Source: a virus | Reading direction: 5' to 3' (one strand) | DNA: 35,550 nucleotides | IMG/VR virus record: IMGVR_UViG_3300030328_002821 | Coordinates: 1-35,550 of that record | In this document: in pieces, positions 8,388 through 16,755 of the stretch | How positions within the stretch are numbered: the first letter of the stretch is position 1 | Layout: each line of letters opens with the position of its first letter | Notes under the pieces: generated by a model | Told to the model about the DNA's origin: nothing | The model's input: the letters and a program-made list of their open reading frames with translations, nothing else | Databases searched by the model: none | Position numbers and translations under genes: made by a program

Positions 8388-8615
8388 TCACCCCTCTATT
8401 CTCTCTACAATTTTGTGAATATCATCCCAATCCATTTTAGAAATAACGTCACTTGTTGGAGCAGAACCATTTACCATAGCAGGTTTAGGGGATGATGAAA
8501 CCACAAATCCTGATTTCATTAATAAATTATCTTGTCTATATACTGTATCTTCTAGTGCTTTCACTTTATCAACTAACTCTTTCATTAGCATAAGCATTTC
8601 ATTTTTTTCACTCAT
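8388..8615 (-). CDS. Small scaffold-like protein with C-terminal W-motif
   Basis: This 75-residue protein has an N-terminal coiled coil (residues 4-32), a Ser/Pro linker and the C-terminal peptide SKMDWDDIHKIVERIEG. The end is clearly related to the scaffold C-terminus: PTSDVISKMDWDDIH here and PTSSEELSSMSWGDIH there. It therefore looks like a miniature or accessory scaffold sharing the same docking peptide. The start has GAGGGGTTAA upstream. Confidence 0.6.
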   Translation of the reverse strand: MSEKNEMLMLMKELVDKVKALEDTVYRQDNLLMKSGFVVSSSPKPAMVNGSAPTSDVISKMDWDDIHKIVERIEG

Positions 8616-8933
8616 TTAACCCCTCCTCTTTAATTTACCATCTAAACCAAATTGAAAGGATGCTATTTCTGTACCATCTTTTTCTGCAACATCAATATAA
8701 AACCCGTCTCCATCAAGGCTCAACTCTATTTTAAGTAAACGGCCAAGACCTGCCATTACCTCTCCACTATCAATATCTCCTTGTAATTGTTTTAATTTTT
8801 CTTCGGTATAATCGCTTTCATCAAATACATTCCTATTTAGGAAGTTATCTACTTCCTTTTCTAAAATCCCTCTAAATGTTCTTATATCTCTTGCTATCTT
8901 ACGTTCTTTTTTCAATGTCGTTTCCCAACTCAT
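8616..8933 (-). CDS. Small late protein with N-terminal W-motif (MSWETTLKK)
   Basis: This 105-residue protein starts MSWETTLKKERK and continues as a helical, charged N-terminal half. The C-terminal half, with DGDGFYIDVAEKDGTEIASFQFGLDG, looks like beta strands. It is the first of five consecutive genes that begin with ATGAGTTGG; neighbouring genes overlap by ATGA or touch. No known family is recognised. The shared start suggests a common destination, such as the procapsid. Confidence 0.6.
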   Translation of the reverse strand: MSWETTLKKERKIARDIRTFRGILEKEVDNFLNRNVFDESDYTEEKLKQLQGDIDSGEVMAGLGRLLKIELSLDGDGFYIDVAEKDGTEIASFQFGLDGKLKRRG

Positions 8934-9262
8934 TTCAAATCACCCTTTTTACTTGGATAGACCATACTTCGTAATTGATTATACAGAGTCTCATAGTCCT
9001 TCCTTAGTTCTGCTGCTGACGCTACAATACTTAAGTTCTTTTCATCGAACCCATTTAATTTCTTAGTTAGTTTTTTATCACTTTTAATTAATTCAACTTT
9101 CTTCATCTCATCTATAAGAGTAGATAGTTTAGTTAAATCTTGACCAAAATATTCAGAAGGCTGAGTAGATTGAAGTAATTTCTTCAATTTCTTTTTTTCT
9201 TTAGGTTCTAATTTTTCCAATAAACCACTATCGGTCTTTTGAAGTGTATATTGCCAACTCAT
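8930..9262 (-). CDS. Small helical late protein with N-terminal W-motif (MSWQYTLQK)
   Basis: This 110-residue, Lys-rich, all-helical protein begins MSWQYTLQKTD. It overlaps the next gene by ATGA and has no recognisable domain. Apart from the leading motif it does not resemble its neighbours, which is what marks the motif as a tag and not an inherited domain. Confidence 0.6.
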   Translation of the reverse strand: MSWQYTLQKTDSGLLEKLEPKEKKKLKKLLQSTQPSEYFGQDLTKLSTLIDEMKKVELIKSDKKLTKKLNGFDEKNLSIVASAAELRKDYETLYNQLRSMVYPSKKGDLK

Positions 9263-9495
9263 TTTTCATCACGTCTTAATGCTTCTTTTGCTTTTTTATT
9301 TCTAGCCATTATTTGTTCTAATAACTCTGCTTCTTTTTTCTTTGTTCTTTCTGCCGCTTCTTCATCTTGGGGTAGTTTAGAAGCAGTAGTGGAAACTCTA
9401 TCCATAGGTTTTTTGTTTTTCTTGTTAGGTAAAAAGGGAAAATTACTTCTAGCATACTCTTCCATATCTATTTTTAGTGTATCTTCCCAACTCAT
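9259..9495 (-). CDS. Small late protein with N-terminal W-motif (MSWEDTLK)
   Basis: The 78-residue, highly charged protein begins MSWEDTLKIDMEE and ends in a Lys/Glu/Arg-rich helix. It overlaps its neighbours by ATGA on both sides, consistent with translational coupling. No family is recognised. Confidence 0.6.
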   Translation of the reverse strand: MSWEDTLKIDMEEYARSNFPFLPNKKNKKPMDRVSTTASKLPQDEEAAERTKKKEAELLEQIMARNKKAKEALRRDEK

Positions 9496-9713
9496 TCTAA
9501 ATCACCTATAATTTCTCTAATTCTTTTTGCTTGGGATGTGTGCATTTCAACTGCTTTATCTAATTCCTCTACTATCTTTTCTAAAGTCTGTCTATCTCTT
9601 AGTCTTTCTCTTTTCGTATAAACAGATGGAGACTTTGGTGGTTCTCTTTTATTTCTTCCCAACCTTTTTACATACTTGGGTTCTTTATATTTTAATACAT
9701 CTTCCCAACTCAT
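9492..9713 (-). CDS. Small late protein with N-terminal W-motif (MSWEDVLK)
   Basis: The 73-residue basic protein begins MSWEDVLKYKEPK. A Lys/Arg/Pro-rich middle (about 14-40) is followed by a helix ending in EIIGDLE. The basic middle could contact DNA or the inner capsid face. No family is recognised; the start motif and the ATGA overlap place it in the tagged series. Confidence 0.6.
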   Translation of the reverse strand: MSWEDVLKYKEPKYVKRLGRNKREPPKSPSVYTKRERLRDRQTLEKIVEELDKAVEMHTSQAKRIREIIGDLE

Positions 9714-9723
9714 TCTAAATCAC

Positions 9724-10062
9724 CTATTGTTGTCTGCTACCTGAAACATCTGCTCTATCTTGTTCGTATGCTTCTTGGTCTGAAACTTCACCGTAATTTT
9801 TAGGCTTTCTAGCATTTCCTGTATATCCTTCCGCTAGGATATCATTTATATTTTTTAAACCACTATTTATTTTACGGATTTCATTACTAATTCTGTTAGT
9901 AGAAGTATCATCTAATCCTTGAGATGGGGTAGGTGATGTTGCTACCATATATTCAGTTTGATTCGTATAATTTAAAAGATTCTTCATGTCTTCTTTCACA
10001 TTTTCAAATCGTTTCTCGTCAAACGTTTTTGTCTCATTTTTTACTATATCTCGCCAACTCAT
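9724..10062 (-). CDS. Small late protein with N-terminal W-motif (MSWRDIVK)
   Basis: This 112-residue protein begins MSWRDIVKNETK. It has a helical N-terminal part, a Ser/Thr/Pro stretch (about 42-55) and a second helix, then ends in a polar tail. The ATGA overlap with the gene before it suggests translational coupling. No known family. Confidence 0.6.
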   Translation of the reverse strand: MSWRDIVKNETKTFDEKRFENVKEDMKNLLNYTNQTEYMVATSPTPSQGLDDTSTNRISNEIRKINSGLKNINDILAEGYTGNARKPKNYGEVSDQEAYEQDRADVSGSRQQ

Positions 10063-11423
10063 TCTAAATCCTCCATGACTTCTCTTAATATAGCAAATTT
10101 TTCAGGTAAAGACTCAACTTCAACAGTATGTACATCATTCCGTAAATAAGATTCGTCTAAAGAGATTTCCCTTATTTTCGCTAAATAATACATAAATGCA
10201 TATAATTCTGTTGTTCTTTTTAATTCTATTCGGTAATCTTCATTTTGTATATCTGCTACACCTACATTAACATCTTTAGGTTGCCCTTCTTCATCAAACA
10301 TAGGGTCGGGTTCTGTTAGATAGTAAGTCTCTTTTGATTCTCTATCATCTAATAAATCCCCAAGTCTTAGTTCTATAACATCAGCATAATCAATAATTTT
10401 CTTCTTAGACATTTTAGCCAATTCTTTTATTTGTGATTTAGTAGCATCAGGATTCATTGCTTGTTTAATTTCCCTCACTATCTTCCCATAACCCCCTTCT
10501 AATGAAATAAAATCCTTTAGGTTTTTTGTATCTCTAACCTTTATTTCTTCTAATTTAAATCCTCTTTGGGTAAATATTTCTTTAAGTAATTCTATTCCTG
10601 TTTTACCAGAATACTCATCATTTAAAATATCTAATAATCTTACAGGGTGTTTACCCTCTTCATATTTCTTTAGGAACTTAAATATATTTTTTTGTGAAAA
10701 TAATTTTGATTCACTTTGTAAAGTATCTAATTCACCCTTATAATTTTCTATTCTAGAATCTTTACCATATTTAGTTAATAAATTACGCATAGTAGAAAGG
10801 AAAGAATAATCCTTAGTAGGTTGTCTCTCTTTTCTAGATAGTTGGTCTTCTAACTTATCGAGCGTAGATATAGCCGTTTCTAATTTACTGAATATATTTT
10901 CATCGGCTACAAACGCATCATAGATAGCCTTTTCATCTGAATCTTCTTCTAAATTTTCTACAAAATTATCTAATTGTTGTTGATTTTCTTCTGAACGCAT
11001 ATCATCAGACATACCCGCTAATAAAAACATAGCAGCATTATCTTGTTTAATTTTTAGAATTTGTTTAAACACTTTACGATGAGAAGTTATTGCTACAAAT
11101 AATTTACTCATATCTATTTGTTTAGGTTTTGATGGTTTACCTTCATCAGTAAATTTCTCAGAACCTAATGGTTTAAATCCACCACTAGCGGTCATTAAAT
11201 CATCAGATAAAGATTGCCTAAGTTTATCTTTCCAATCTTCATTAGTAACTCTAACAACATTTTCTAAATTATTCACAAAGTTATCAGGTACTTTACTAGA
11301 TAATAAATCTTTGACTTTGGGGGAAAATGTTTTTTTAATTTGGTCTAATACAAAAGCAGTTTTAGCCATAGGCTCTTTATGACCGCGAATATCTGCTTTC
11401 AATAATATAGACACACTTACCAC
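10059..11423 (-). CDS. Large helical late protein, unknown function
   Basis: About 454 residues, rich in Lys, Glu, Asp and Leu, and mostly helical by eye. The start is uncertain: a GTG at 11423 overlaps the preceding gene, and a second GTG at 11414 or a TTG further in are possible. Near the N-terminus VSILLKADIRG resembles the W-motif without Trp. No known domain is recognised. The size and the position between portal and scaffold genes suggest an internal virion or assembly protein. Confidence 0.6.
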   Translation of the reverse strand: MVSVSILLKADIRGHKEPMAKTAFVLDQIKKTFSPKVKDLLSSKVPDNFVNNLENVVRVTNEDWKDKLRQSLSDDLMTASGGFKPLGSEKFTDEGKPSKPKQIDMSKLFVAITSHRKVFKQILKIKQDNAAMFLLAGMSDDMRSEENQQQLDNFVENLEEDSDEKAIYDAFVADENIFSKLETAISTLDKLEDQLSRKERQPTKDYSFLSTMRNLLTKYGKDSRIENYKGELDTLQSESKLFSQKNIFKFLKKYEEGKHPVRLLDILNDEYSGKTGIELLKEIFTQRGFKLEEIKVRDTKNLKDFISLEGGYGKIVREIKQAMNPDATKSQIKELAKMSKKKIIDYADVIELRLGDLLDDRESKETYYLTEPDPMFDEEGQPKDVNVGVADIQNEDYRIELKRTTELYAFMYYLAKIREISLDESYLRNDVHTVEVESLPEKFAILREVMEDLE

Positions 11424-11629
11424 TTATTTTCTGTATTTCTTTTTCTTTTTGGCATTAAGATTACATCGGGAATATCATTACTGTTAGGTATTTTCTTTTC
11501 TACTGTTCTAGATATATCAATACCTACTGCATCTAAATCTCTATTTGGTTCTACTTTACGCTCGTTATACACTTTTGCTCTTGCAGCAGCCAATTCTCTC
11601 TCTAATTCTCTTACACTTTTTTCACTCAT
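11417..11629 (-). CDS. Small charged late protein
   Basis: The 70-residue protein begins MSEKSVRELERELAAARAKV, an amphipathic coiled coil, and ends in a basic tail (KRKRNTENKW). It has an ideal GGTGATTAA ribosome site and overlaps the next gene slightly. No family is recognised. Confidence 0.55.
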   Translation of the reverse strand: MSEKSVRELERELAAARAKVYNERKVEPNRDLDAVGIDISRTVEKKIPNSNDIPDVILMPKRKRNTENKW

Positions 11630-11672
11630 TTAATCACCTTTTTTTAAATATGCTAGAATAACTACTCCGGCA

Positions 11673-13319
11673 CTAACCTACCCTTCTTTCAGTTCTTTTA
11701 TCAACATTTTGATTTCCGGCTGCTTCAGGTAAGCCACTAAATCTTTTATCAGGCCCACTATCCATACTAGGCTTATTTCTAGTTGCAGGTGGATTTTCCT
11801 GTGGTTTACTTTGATTCATCATCTCCTCTTGCATTTGTCCTAATTGACTTGCATCAATATCTGTACCTGCATACGGGTCTAATTCAACTTCCCCTTGTCC
11901 TTCTCCACCTTTATCTGCTTGTTCAGGTTTAGGTTCAGGTTTACTATAAGAGAATCTGCCTTCATCATCCATATCTATCTCAAATCCTAAATTTTTAATA
12001 GATGCAGCAATGTTAACTTCAATCTCTCTCTTTCTTAGTTTAGCAACTTCATCTTCTTCTTCCGATGGTGGAAGTTTTAGAACCCAATCAGTAATTCCAA
12101 ACTCTTTTGTTACAAAAGGGAATACATAATTATTCCAAATAGTCTGAGCCATTTCTACTGCTCTATTAGTAACAAGTATTTGCATACCTTCATTATTCAA
12201 TCCACCACTAGAAGAATTGTCAGCCATAAATATTTTACTTACACCATAGAAACCTGAAACTCTATCTCTCAAATCATCTTTGACTGAAACATAATCCATT
12301 TCTTTTAGGCTATCCATAAACTTAATCCATTCAATAGAACCTTTACCACCTTCTGATTCAATACCCATTACAGGTATAAAATGAGGGTCTTGTTCCATCT
12401 TTTCTTTTACGCCTTTCCAAAAAGATTTCATAGATTCTATATTTCTAGTCTGTACTGCAAGTAATCCTCTAGGCATTCTTGCTTTTGTATAAGAAGAATT
12501 AATGTAATTATCCATAGCAATCAATGTGGTCACACTATTCCACAATGTTATTATCGGGGACAATCCATATAACCTACTAGGGGTATATTTACTGAAATGT
12601 AATACTTCCCCTTCCAAGAAATATTGTTCTTCACCATTAACTCGATTAACATAATGGATAGGATAGAGTTCAGTAGTGCCACACACCTCACAAGAGCCAA
12701 CAGATTCTTCTGAAATGAAATCCCTATGCCTTAAACAAGTAAATCCTCTATTCCCTCTTTCACCTAATTCATCTGCATAGATATGCATACCTACGGGGTC
12801 ACCTCGATAGATTTCCTTTATTCTATGCATCATAATTTCAGAATCACTATCTAAGAAATATTCCTTAACTAATACTAAATAGGCATCATCCATTATATTC
12901 AAGTCATCTTCTAATTCTTTAAGTACATCAATAAATAGTTGTTCTGATTTGTTAACATAACCATCCATAAAAGATGAAGCATATTTTAATTGGTCACGGT
13001 TAGGCTTGGATAAATTAGTAGAACCACATTCTACACATTCCGGTGTAGGTGTTTTGTGTTCTTTACAACAGTCATCACATTTCAATACAAACTTTTCTTC
13101 CCAAAAATATCCTCTCCTAAAAATCTCATTTTTTAATTGAGTAACACAAGTTCTAACTATAACAGATTGGTTTGCTATATGATATATTACAGGGGCAGTC
13201 AACATATAGGAATTATCCTTTTCCTGAATCCCCGGATTAAACACCTTACGGTCAGCAGGTTTAGGTGTTGTTCTCCTAAAGAGGTTAGTTATGCTAAATC
13301 TTCTTTTTTCTTCTACCAT
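11673..13319 (-). CDS. Portal protein with two zinc-ribbon insertions
   Basis: This 548-residue protein lies downstream of the large terminase with one gene between. The features are portal-like: an N-terminal alpha/beta body, a long crown/stem region with 'PSRLYGLSPIITLWNSV' (about 250-270) resembling the conserved portal core, and a disordered Pro/Gln/Glu-rich C-terminal tail. Two Cys clusters, C81/C84...C95/C98 and C195/H198...C210/C213, look like zinc ribbons inserted in the body, which is unusual for portals. The ATG at 13319 is chosen over a GTG at 13328 because GGTGTG precedes it. The dodecameric portal role is family knowledge; the identity is inferred from order and this motif. Confidence 0.85.
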   Translation of the reverse strand: MVEEKRRFSITNLFRRTTPKPADRKVFNPGIQEKDNSYMLTAPVIYHIANQSVIVRTCVTQLKNEIFRRGYFWEEKFVLKCDDCCKEHKTPTPECVECGSTNLSKPNRDQLKYASSFMDGYVNKSEQLFIDVLKELEDDLNIMDDAYLVLVKEYFLDSDSEIMMHRIKEIYRGDPVGMHIYADELGERGNRGFTCLRHRDFISEESVGSCEVCGTTELYPIHYVNRVNGEEQYFLEGEVLHFSKYTPSRLYGLSPIITLWNSVTTLIAMDNYINSSYTKARMPRGLLAVQTRNIESMKSFWKGVKEKMEQDPHFIPVMGIESEGGKGSIEWIKFMDSLKEMDYVSVKDDLRDRVSGFYGVSKIFMADNSSSGGLNNEGMQILVTNRAVEMAQTIWNNYVFPFVTKEFGITDWVLKLPPSEEEDEVAKLRKREIEVNIAASIKNLGFEIDMDDEGRFSYSKPEPKPEQADKGGEGQGEVELDPYAGTDIDASQLGQMQEEMMNQSKPQENPPATRNKPSMDSGPDKRFSGLPEAAGNQNVDKRTERRVG

Positions 13320-13373
13320 TTTACACACCCATTATTTGATTACCCGATTCCATGAACACATATTAAAGTTCCT

Positions 13374-14744
13374 TCAAACGCTATTTACTCCTATTAGATT
13401 TGGTTTTTCATCTATGCCCTCTAATTTATCCATCCAACTCATTTTAGAGTTTTCCTCCAATTTACTAATTGAGTCCAAATCAATATCATATGCAGAAAAA
13501 TCATAGTTAACATTATCCTTATGGTTGTGATATTTCATTAATTTAAAAAGTTCTCCCATTCTACCCTTAGCCCAAGATTCCTTTTTGTGTCCTTTCTTAA
13601 TTCTAACTAATTCTAATAATATATCTGCATTTGGCCCTTTCATTCTAAAATGTGGTCTACATTTAGTTAGTAATTCGTGTACATCTTTTTGGGAATAGAA
13701 GTTTAATCTGTTAACAGGTCTAGTATCTTGTGGAGATTTTTGGTCTAAATGTAATCTACCCATACCTAATGATTTATGCATTTCTATCATAAACGCTTTA
13801 CCTCTTTCCCCAGTAGCAACCAAACCTACTCTAGGATTATTATTCCTATCCATAGTAATATAACCATCTGAATCTATGAATGCAGCAGTATATGCATAAA
13901 TGTCTTTTTTAATGTCATCATTTAATTTATAATATGCCCCATCTACGTTTGTAATATTTTGTGTTATCGCCAATTTAGAAACTATTTGTGGGGAAGATTT
14001 TTTCTTTAGATTTTCAGGTAATGCTTCATGTATTTCTCTTGAAGATATTCCGGGATATTCACAAACAGATTTCAAAATGCTTTCTTTGATTCTATCTTTC
14101 ATTCCTTTAGTACTGCTTTGGGATTTTACTAATTTTTTAAATTCTTTTTTTGCTTGGGATGCTTGTTTGGATAAAATAGCATATTTTTTATTAAAAGGCA
14201 TATCTTTCATTTCTAATTTCAGTTCCCAATACTTACACAAAGAATCTATCACTTCTCTTTTAGAATTAACATCTTGAATATTGCCAAGTTTAATTATATT
14301 AGACTCTGAAAAAGACATATCCTTTAGAATAGATTTGTAAGGACTAACCCAATATATTTTTTCAATACTCTTTTCTAAATGGTCTGAATAAGCATCAATT
14401 AAATTGTCAATGGATTTAGTTAACTCTATTTTTGGTTCTCCCTTGAGTGTTCTTCTAAATTTTCTCATATCCTTGACTAAAACAGGAATATTTTTATTTT
14501 CAATAGTATATTCTTTCAAAGATAAATCTAATGTTTTATTTGCTTTGGTATAACTCATGTTAAAGTCTTCTGCATATTCCTTAACCAAATCACCATGACT
14601 AGTTAAGGGTCTGCCACTAAGCCATAACATTTTAGCCTCTAATTCCATTTCTTGTTCTAATTGGCGTTGTTCACTAGTTAAATCTTCAACTTCCTTCACT
14701 TTATCCGTCAATTGTTGCAATTTTTCTGAATTAAGTTTAGCCAT
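13374..14744 (-). CDS. LAGLIDADG-type endonuclease-like protein with C-terminal W-motif
   Basis: This 456-residue protein has a helical N-terminal half and a winged-helix-like segment (about 220-275: IKESILKSVCEYPGISSREI). A LAGLIDADG domain follows, starting at YAYTAAFIDSDGYI (283-296) with the acidic DSD pair, and the downstream strands resemble a single-motif homing endonuclease (LHLDQKSPQDTRPVNRLNFY). Near residue 434 it carries SKMSWMDKLEG, the W-motif. It sits between terminase and portal, has a GGATGTGATAAA ribosome site, and is not inserted within another gene. It may be a free-standing homing endonuclease, or one recruited to a virion or packaging function. Confidence 0.75.
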   Translation of the reverse strand: MAKLNSEKLQQLTDKVKEVEDLTSEQRQLEQEMELEAKMLWLSGRPLTSHGDLVKEYAEDFNMSYTKANKTLDLSLKEYTIENKNIPVLVKDMRKFRRTLKGEPKIELTKSIDNLIDAYSDHLEKSIEKIYWVSPYKSILKDMSFSESNIIKLGNIQDVNSKREVIDSLCKYWELKLEMKDMPFNKKYAILSKQASQAKKEFKKLVKSQSSTKGMKDRIKESILKSVCEYPGISSREIHEALPENLKKKSSPQIVSKLAITQNITNVDGAYYKLNDDIKKDIYAYTAAFIDSDGYITMDRNNNPRVGLVATGERGKAFMIEMHKSLGMGRLHLDQKSPQDTRPVNRLNFYSQKDVHELLTKCRPHFRMKGPNADILLELVRIKKGHKKESWAKGRMGELFKLMKYHNHKDNVNYDFSAYDIDLDSISKLEENSKMSWMDKLEGIDEKPNLIGVNSV

Positions 14745-14755
14745 TTTATCACATC

Positions 14756-16189
14756 CTAAAAGTTCAATCCCATTAATCCTGTATTCATACCAATAGAGGG
14801 TGTTTGGGGCGAATCAAACACTCCGAGGTCGTCTAAGAGTATAAAGGAGTCAGTAGGTGACTGAGTTGCAGCATTAGCCAATGCTAACCCCATAACTAAG
14901 TCATCATGTGCTCCAACACCCTCAAACTTACCGGATTCTGTTATAGAAAACATAGATAATTCTTCAATTAGTGCAGTAGTCATCCTTTTACTATTATTAT
15001 CTCCATAAGGAAAGTTAATTTTACCATTTTCAATGTTCATTTGAAGATTTAGTATGATTTCTTGCTTCTTTTTTCTAGTCGTATTGAAATCTTTAATATT
15101 CATATCAGTCAAACTGCGTAATTCTTGAGTAAATGCCTTTGCAAAGGTGTTTGTTTCATATAATATCTGTTCAGGTTGAAAAATTTGCCCTATAATTCGT
15201 ATTTTTTCGATATTTTCTCTAAATTCCACATTTTTTGCTCTATCTACATGAACAATTGTCTTATTTTTCTCTTCATCAACCTCTAAGACAATAATTACAT
15301 TGTAATCCCCATCAGTTGAGATAGCAGGGTCAACACCAACATAATATTTGTATCCTTTATCCTTACGATTCCCTAATTTTAAGACATAATCCTTATTTTT
15401 GCACTTACTTACATGGTCAGGGTCGAAAAGTGCTGTTCCGGTAGAAACAGGTATGCACAAATATTCCCTTGTAAACTTCAATGAACCAATTTCAGACTTT
15501 CTTTGCATCAAAGCATCATAATCCCAACGCTCAGGCCAAAGTGGTTTATTCATTGAATCTAAACAAGGGTATTTTCTAACAGTATATGCTTCATTTTCTT
15601 CTAATTGTGAAAATATATCCGTATATGTAAATGGTGTGCCTATCATTCTCAAACTTGCAGTATGATGAAGTGTAGGTATCATATCTCCAAAGAACCAATC
15701 TGTAACTCTTTGGATACCTGATAAACTAAACTCTTTCAAAGGGTCGTCAATAATTATTTCTTGAGGGTGAAGTCCTCTAATCTGAGAACCAACAGACCTT
15801 TCTAATATTGCATTGCCATTTGTTAATTGAATATTACCAATAGCCCAACCTCTTGAAGGTCTAAACTTCTTTAATTGTGGAAGATTAAAATATTTATCAA
15901 TTTCACGCATATGTACTAAAGTCTGCTTTTGATTGGATGAAATGTACAACATTTGAAACGGAGGCTCTTGGAAGCACAAATTCCATACTACCCAACTGTG
16001 CATAAAGACGGATTTTCCGTGGTCTCTTGAACAAATAATTACTGTTCTATCTGTATTTTCCATTAACTCTTTCCATTCTTGCATATATTCGGGATACATC
16101 ATTCCTAAGACATTTTTAAAAAAATACGCAAAGGAGTTTTTAGACAATTCCATATCCATAGATGTCATAAAATCTGTATCTAATTCCAT
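14756..16189 (-). CDS. terL: Terminase large subunit (packaging ATPase/nuclease)
   Basis: The 477-residue motor protein has an ATPase domain with Walker A CSRDHGKS (53-60), Walker B EIIIDDP (144-150) and coupling motif GTPF (184-187). The RNase H-like nuclease has Asp287 (VGVDPAIS), Glu345 (ILYETN) and Asp429/Asp430 (GAHDDLVMGLA). The ATG at 16189 follows GGTGA with a five-base spacer; a GTG at 16198 lies in the same frame but has no such leader. It overlaps or abuts the GNAT gene upstream. It drives DNA into the prohead through the portal and cuts the concatemer. Confidence 0.95.
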   Translation of the reverse strand: MELDTDFMTSMDMELSKNSFAYFFKNVLGMMYPEYMQEWKELMENTDRTVIICSRDHGKSVFMHSWVVWNLCFQEPPFQMLYISSNQKQTLVHMREIDKYFNLPQLKKFRPSRGWAIGNIQLTNGNAILERSVGSQIRGLHPQEIIIDDPLKEFSLSGIQRVTDWFFGDMIPTLHHTASLRMIGTPFTYTDIFSQLEENEAYTVRKYPCLDSMNKPLWPERWDYDALMQRKSEIGSLKFTREYLCIPVSTGTALFDPDHVSKCKNKDYVLKLGNRKDKGYKYYVGVDPAISTDGDYNVIIVLEVDEEKNKTIVHVDRAKNVEFRENIEKIRIIGQIFQPEQILYETNTFAKAFTQELRSLTDMNIKDFNTTRKKKQEIILNLQMNIENGKINFPYGDNNSKRMTTALIEELSMFSITESGKFEGVGAHDDLVMGLALANAATQSPTDSFILLDDLGVFDSPQTPSIGMNTGLMGLNF

Positions 16190-16194
16190 TATAT

Positions 16195-16755
16195 TCACCT
16201 TGATTTAATTGCTGCCCACCAACTAGAATTATGAACATAATATTTTTCTAATGTACCAATATTACCATTTGCATTACCAATTGAGATTTCATCAATTAAT
16301 TCATCAGGAAGTTCGGATTCATCTAATGGCCTAAATCCTTCACTTTGATAGTGTTTCATTGCCTTTGGATTAGAAAAATTAACTATAAGTTTTCTATTAC
16401 TCTTAACTCTAATCATTTCACGAAATAATATACGCATCAAACCCCTACCTCTAGAAGTATCTCTAACATGGATTCCTGAACCTAATAGAAATTCCTTATA
16501 TGGAGCATAGCCAATTACACCTACGGGTTTATCCGTATCTTTTTCATATGCGACATGGTGTACTGATGGTGTAGTAGCGAACTTACCATCTTTAGGAGTA
16601 TTTCTAAACCTATTAGAACGAGATTTAAATCCACTATAACCATCATCATTGAAAACTTTGACTGCATCATCTTCTGACATTGTTTTGAAATATATATCAT
16701 CACTAGCATAATTGGAATTAGGTAGTTCAGGATATTTTTCTTCCTCTTCTGCCAA
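16195..16755 (-). CDS. GNAT-family acetyltransferase with C-terminal W-motif
   Basis: The 186-residue protein has the GNAT fold signature. The pyrophosphate-binding motif A lies near RDTSRGRGLMRIL (98-110, R-G-R-G loop), and motif B is NPKAMKHYQSEGF (129-141). The protein ends in SSWWAAIKSR, matching the W-motif found at other termini. It uses a TTG start with a perfect GGGGTGATTAA leader. Lying between a large virion-type protein and the terminase, it may acetylate a capsid or host protein, or travel in the virion. The substrate is unknown. Confidence 0.8.
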   Translation of the reverse strand: MAEEEEKYPELPNSNYASDDIYFKTMSEDDAVKVFNDDGYSGFKSRSNRFRNTPKDGKFATTPSVHHVAYEKDTDKPVGVIGYAPYKEFLLGSGIHVRDTSRGRGLMRILFREMIRVKSNRKLIVNFSNPKAMKHYQSEGFRPLDESELPDELIDEISIGNANGNIGTLEKYYVHNSSWWAAIKSR

